Positions 63,301 through 64,000 of a stretch of 64,000 nucleotides of DNA are shown here, piece after piece (position 1 is the first letter of the stretch; every line of letters starts with the position of its first letter). Made by a program: the position numbers and the translations under genes. The notes beneath the pieces are model-generated. The model saw nothing but the letters and a program-made list of their open reading frames with translations, was not told the origin of the DNA and searched no databases. This stretch comes from Corella eumyota (lineage: Eukaryota > Chordata > Ascidiacea > Phlebobranchia > Corellidae), in contig OY720097.1 in assembly GCA_963082875.1 (NCBI GenBank), positions 3,968,001 through 4,032,000 of the forward strand. The letters run 5' to 3'.

Positions 63301-64000
63301 GCAATTTTAATGGAATAGTATGCCCACCCATTCGTTTCTTTATTACACCTTCCCTAATAAAAGAATTAAAAATTTAAAATAAAGTCCTAAAAATTATTAA
63401 GTTACAAATTTATATATTACGCAATTTATTTTTTGTAAATTGTTAGGTTTTTTTTTTTATAAATAATAAATTTAAACATTTTTCAAAAAGGTATATTTTT
63501 TAAAATATGATAAATAAAAAAATCGATGTTTTTGCAAAACAAAATGTTAACGACTTTGCTGATAGGTAGTTACAAAATAATTAATTAAAAAAAATGATAT
63601 AACATCCTTACTTTAATTTACTTCCTAGTGCTTCGATAAATGAAAAACGACTTACTTCCAAAAATTTTTTCTGTAATTAAGTATAACGATTTTTTTGATA
63701 AATAGCAAAAGCAAAATCAACACATAGTTTAAAACTTTGTTTTCAAATTTTGTACAGTAATAAAAATTCTTAAAGAATAAAATAAATGTCGTTTTATAAA
63801 GCCTAATAACCTTCTAAAAGTTAAAAAAAAACATAATAAAATGGGCTCTGAAATTATTAAAAATAAAAATGTTTTTACTATATATATTATGTTTATTTCA
63901 GAATTAAAAAAATCTTAAATAGGCTATTTAAAAAAAAAAAAGATTTAAAAACACTTACTGTGGCACTGTGATTACGGTACATGCTAGATTCCAACATTGT
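54314..64000 (-). CDS. PLD1: Phospholipase D, PLD1/PLD2 class (partial, N-terminus off the right edge)
   Basis: The enzyme hydrolyses phosphatidylcholine to phosphatidic acid and choline at membranes. Exons: 63959->64000, 63612-63670, 63255-63353, 62578-62718, 62160-62309, 61775-61940, 61030-61171, 60650-60798, 60373-60504, 59886-59925, 59652-59707, 59437-59488, 58805-58879, 58477-58542, 57473-57619, 56876-56994, 56590-56709, 56368-56478, 56013-56167, 55718-55818, 55479-55616, 55186-55288, 54778-54991, 54534-54647 and 54314-54421, about 932 residues. The end of the PX domain (SMYRNHSAT) is followed by the PH domain ([23 protein letters not shown]). Also present are [19 protein letters not shown]1 (HHEKIVVID), a variable loop of small exons, and HKD2 ([19 protein letters not shown]). 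The C-terminus PTDLWT matches the essential PLD1 end. One intron contains a SINE. All phases agree. Confidence 0.95.
57147..57440 (+). mobile_element. tRNA-derived SINE in a PLD intron
   Basis: The head has a pol III A box (TGGTGTAGTGG, 57155-57165) and B box (GGGTTCAATCC, 57198-57208) at tRNA-like spacing. A body follows with the motif CCTTGAGCAAGGCGCT, which recurs in several animal SINE families. It ends in an A-rich tail near 57413-57440. It is inserted opposite to the PLD transcript. Clear target duplications are not visible, so the edges are approximate. Confidence 0.8.
61381..61412. repeat. Perfect 16-bp tandem duplication in a PLD intron
   Basis: TTTACATAGTGGGAGG occurs twice in immediate succession. 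The copies are identical, so the duplication is young. Confidence 0.8.
61507..61554. repeat. Perfect 24-bp tandem duplication in a PLD intron
   Basis: A 24-mer beginning AAATACGTTAGTAG is repeated exactly, back to back, 95 bp after the 16-bp duplication. It may vary between individuals. Confidence 0.8.

Noticed and set aside
1-64000. CRISPR arrays, bacterial operons or prophage
   Set aside because: Intron-rich animal genes throughout; no direct-repeat arrays with uniform spacers and no ribosome-binding-site-led gene strings.

Overview
The window looks like chordate nuclear DNA from a solitary tunicate of the Ciona type. It is strongly AT-rich, genes are compact with many short introns bounded by GT..AG, and the proteins resemble vertebrate families while being clearly divergent. 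All gene models here were built by reading exons, splice sites and reading phase by eye. No transcript or database was available.

Layout, left to right. (1) 142-525 (-): first exon of the mitochondrial malonyl-CoA:ACP transacylase MCAT; the rest is off the left edge. (2) 755-1825 (-): AAR2, a U5 snRNP assembly factor, in one coding exon. (3) 2655-5670 (-): a single-Ig, single-pass receptor with a cytoplasmic TIR domain (IL-1R/SIGIRR-like), 11 exons. (4) 6860-16134 (-): carnitine palmitoyltransferase 1, 16 exon positions, one of which exists as two alternative versions. (5) 17225-19337 (+): 3-ketodihydrosphingosine reductase KDSR, head to head with CPT1. (6) 25857-26990 (-): a FAM102/EEIG1 protein with an NT-C2 domain; further spliced exons may lie downstream. 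(7) 27831-28381: a hAT-type miniature transposon with an intact 8-bp target duplication. (8) 29689-33013 (+): tryptophan hydroxylase, 12 exons, without the usual C-terminal tetramerisation helix. (9) 34267-41505 (-): a ~1000-residue proline-rich, tyrosine-motif scaffold that I cannot assign to a named family. (10) 44176-47366 (+): a secreted preproprotein with a furin site and a six-cysteine C-terminal domain that resembles Spatzle/neurotrophin-type ligands. (11) 51430-52901 (-): a zinc-finger plus BESS-motif nuclear protein. (12) 54314 to the right edge (-): phospholipase D (PLD1/2 class), both HKD motifs present; the N-terminal PX region is mostly off-window. A tRNA-derived SINE sits in one of its introns.

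The genes do not form one pathway. Several concern lipid chemistry: MCAT (mitochondrial fatty acid synthesis), CPT1 (fatty acid import), KDSR (sphingolipid synthesis) and PLD (phosphatidic acid). Three look signalling- or immunity-related: the TIR receptor, the tyrosine/proline scaffold and the putative Spatzle-like ligand. The most interesting items are the mutually exclusive CPT1 exons and the candidate Spatzle/neurotrophin-like ligand. Large spacers (19.3-25.8 kb, 41.5-44.2 kb, 47.4-51.4 kb) hold no gene I can recognise.
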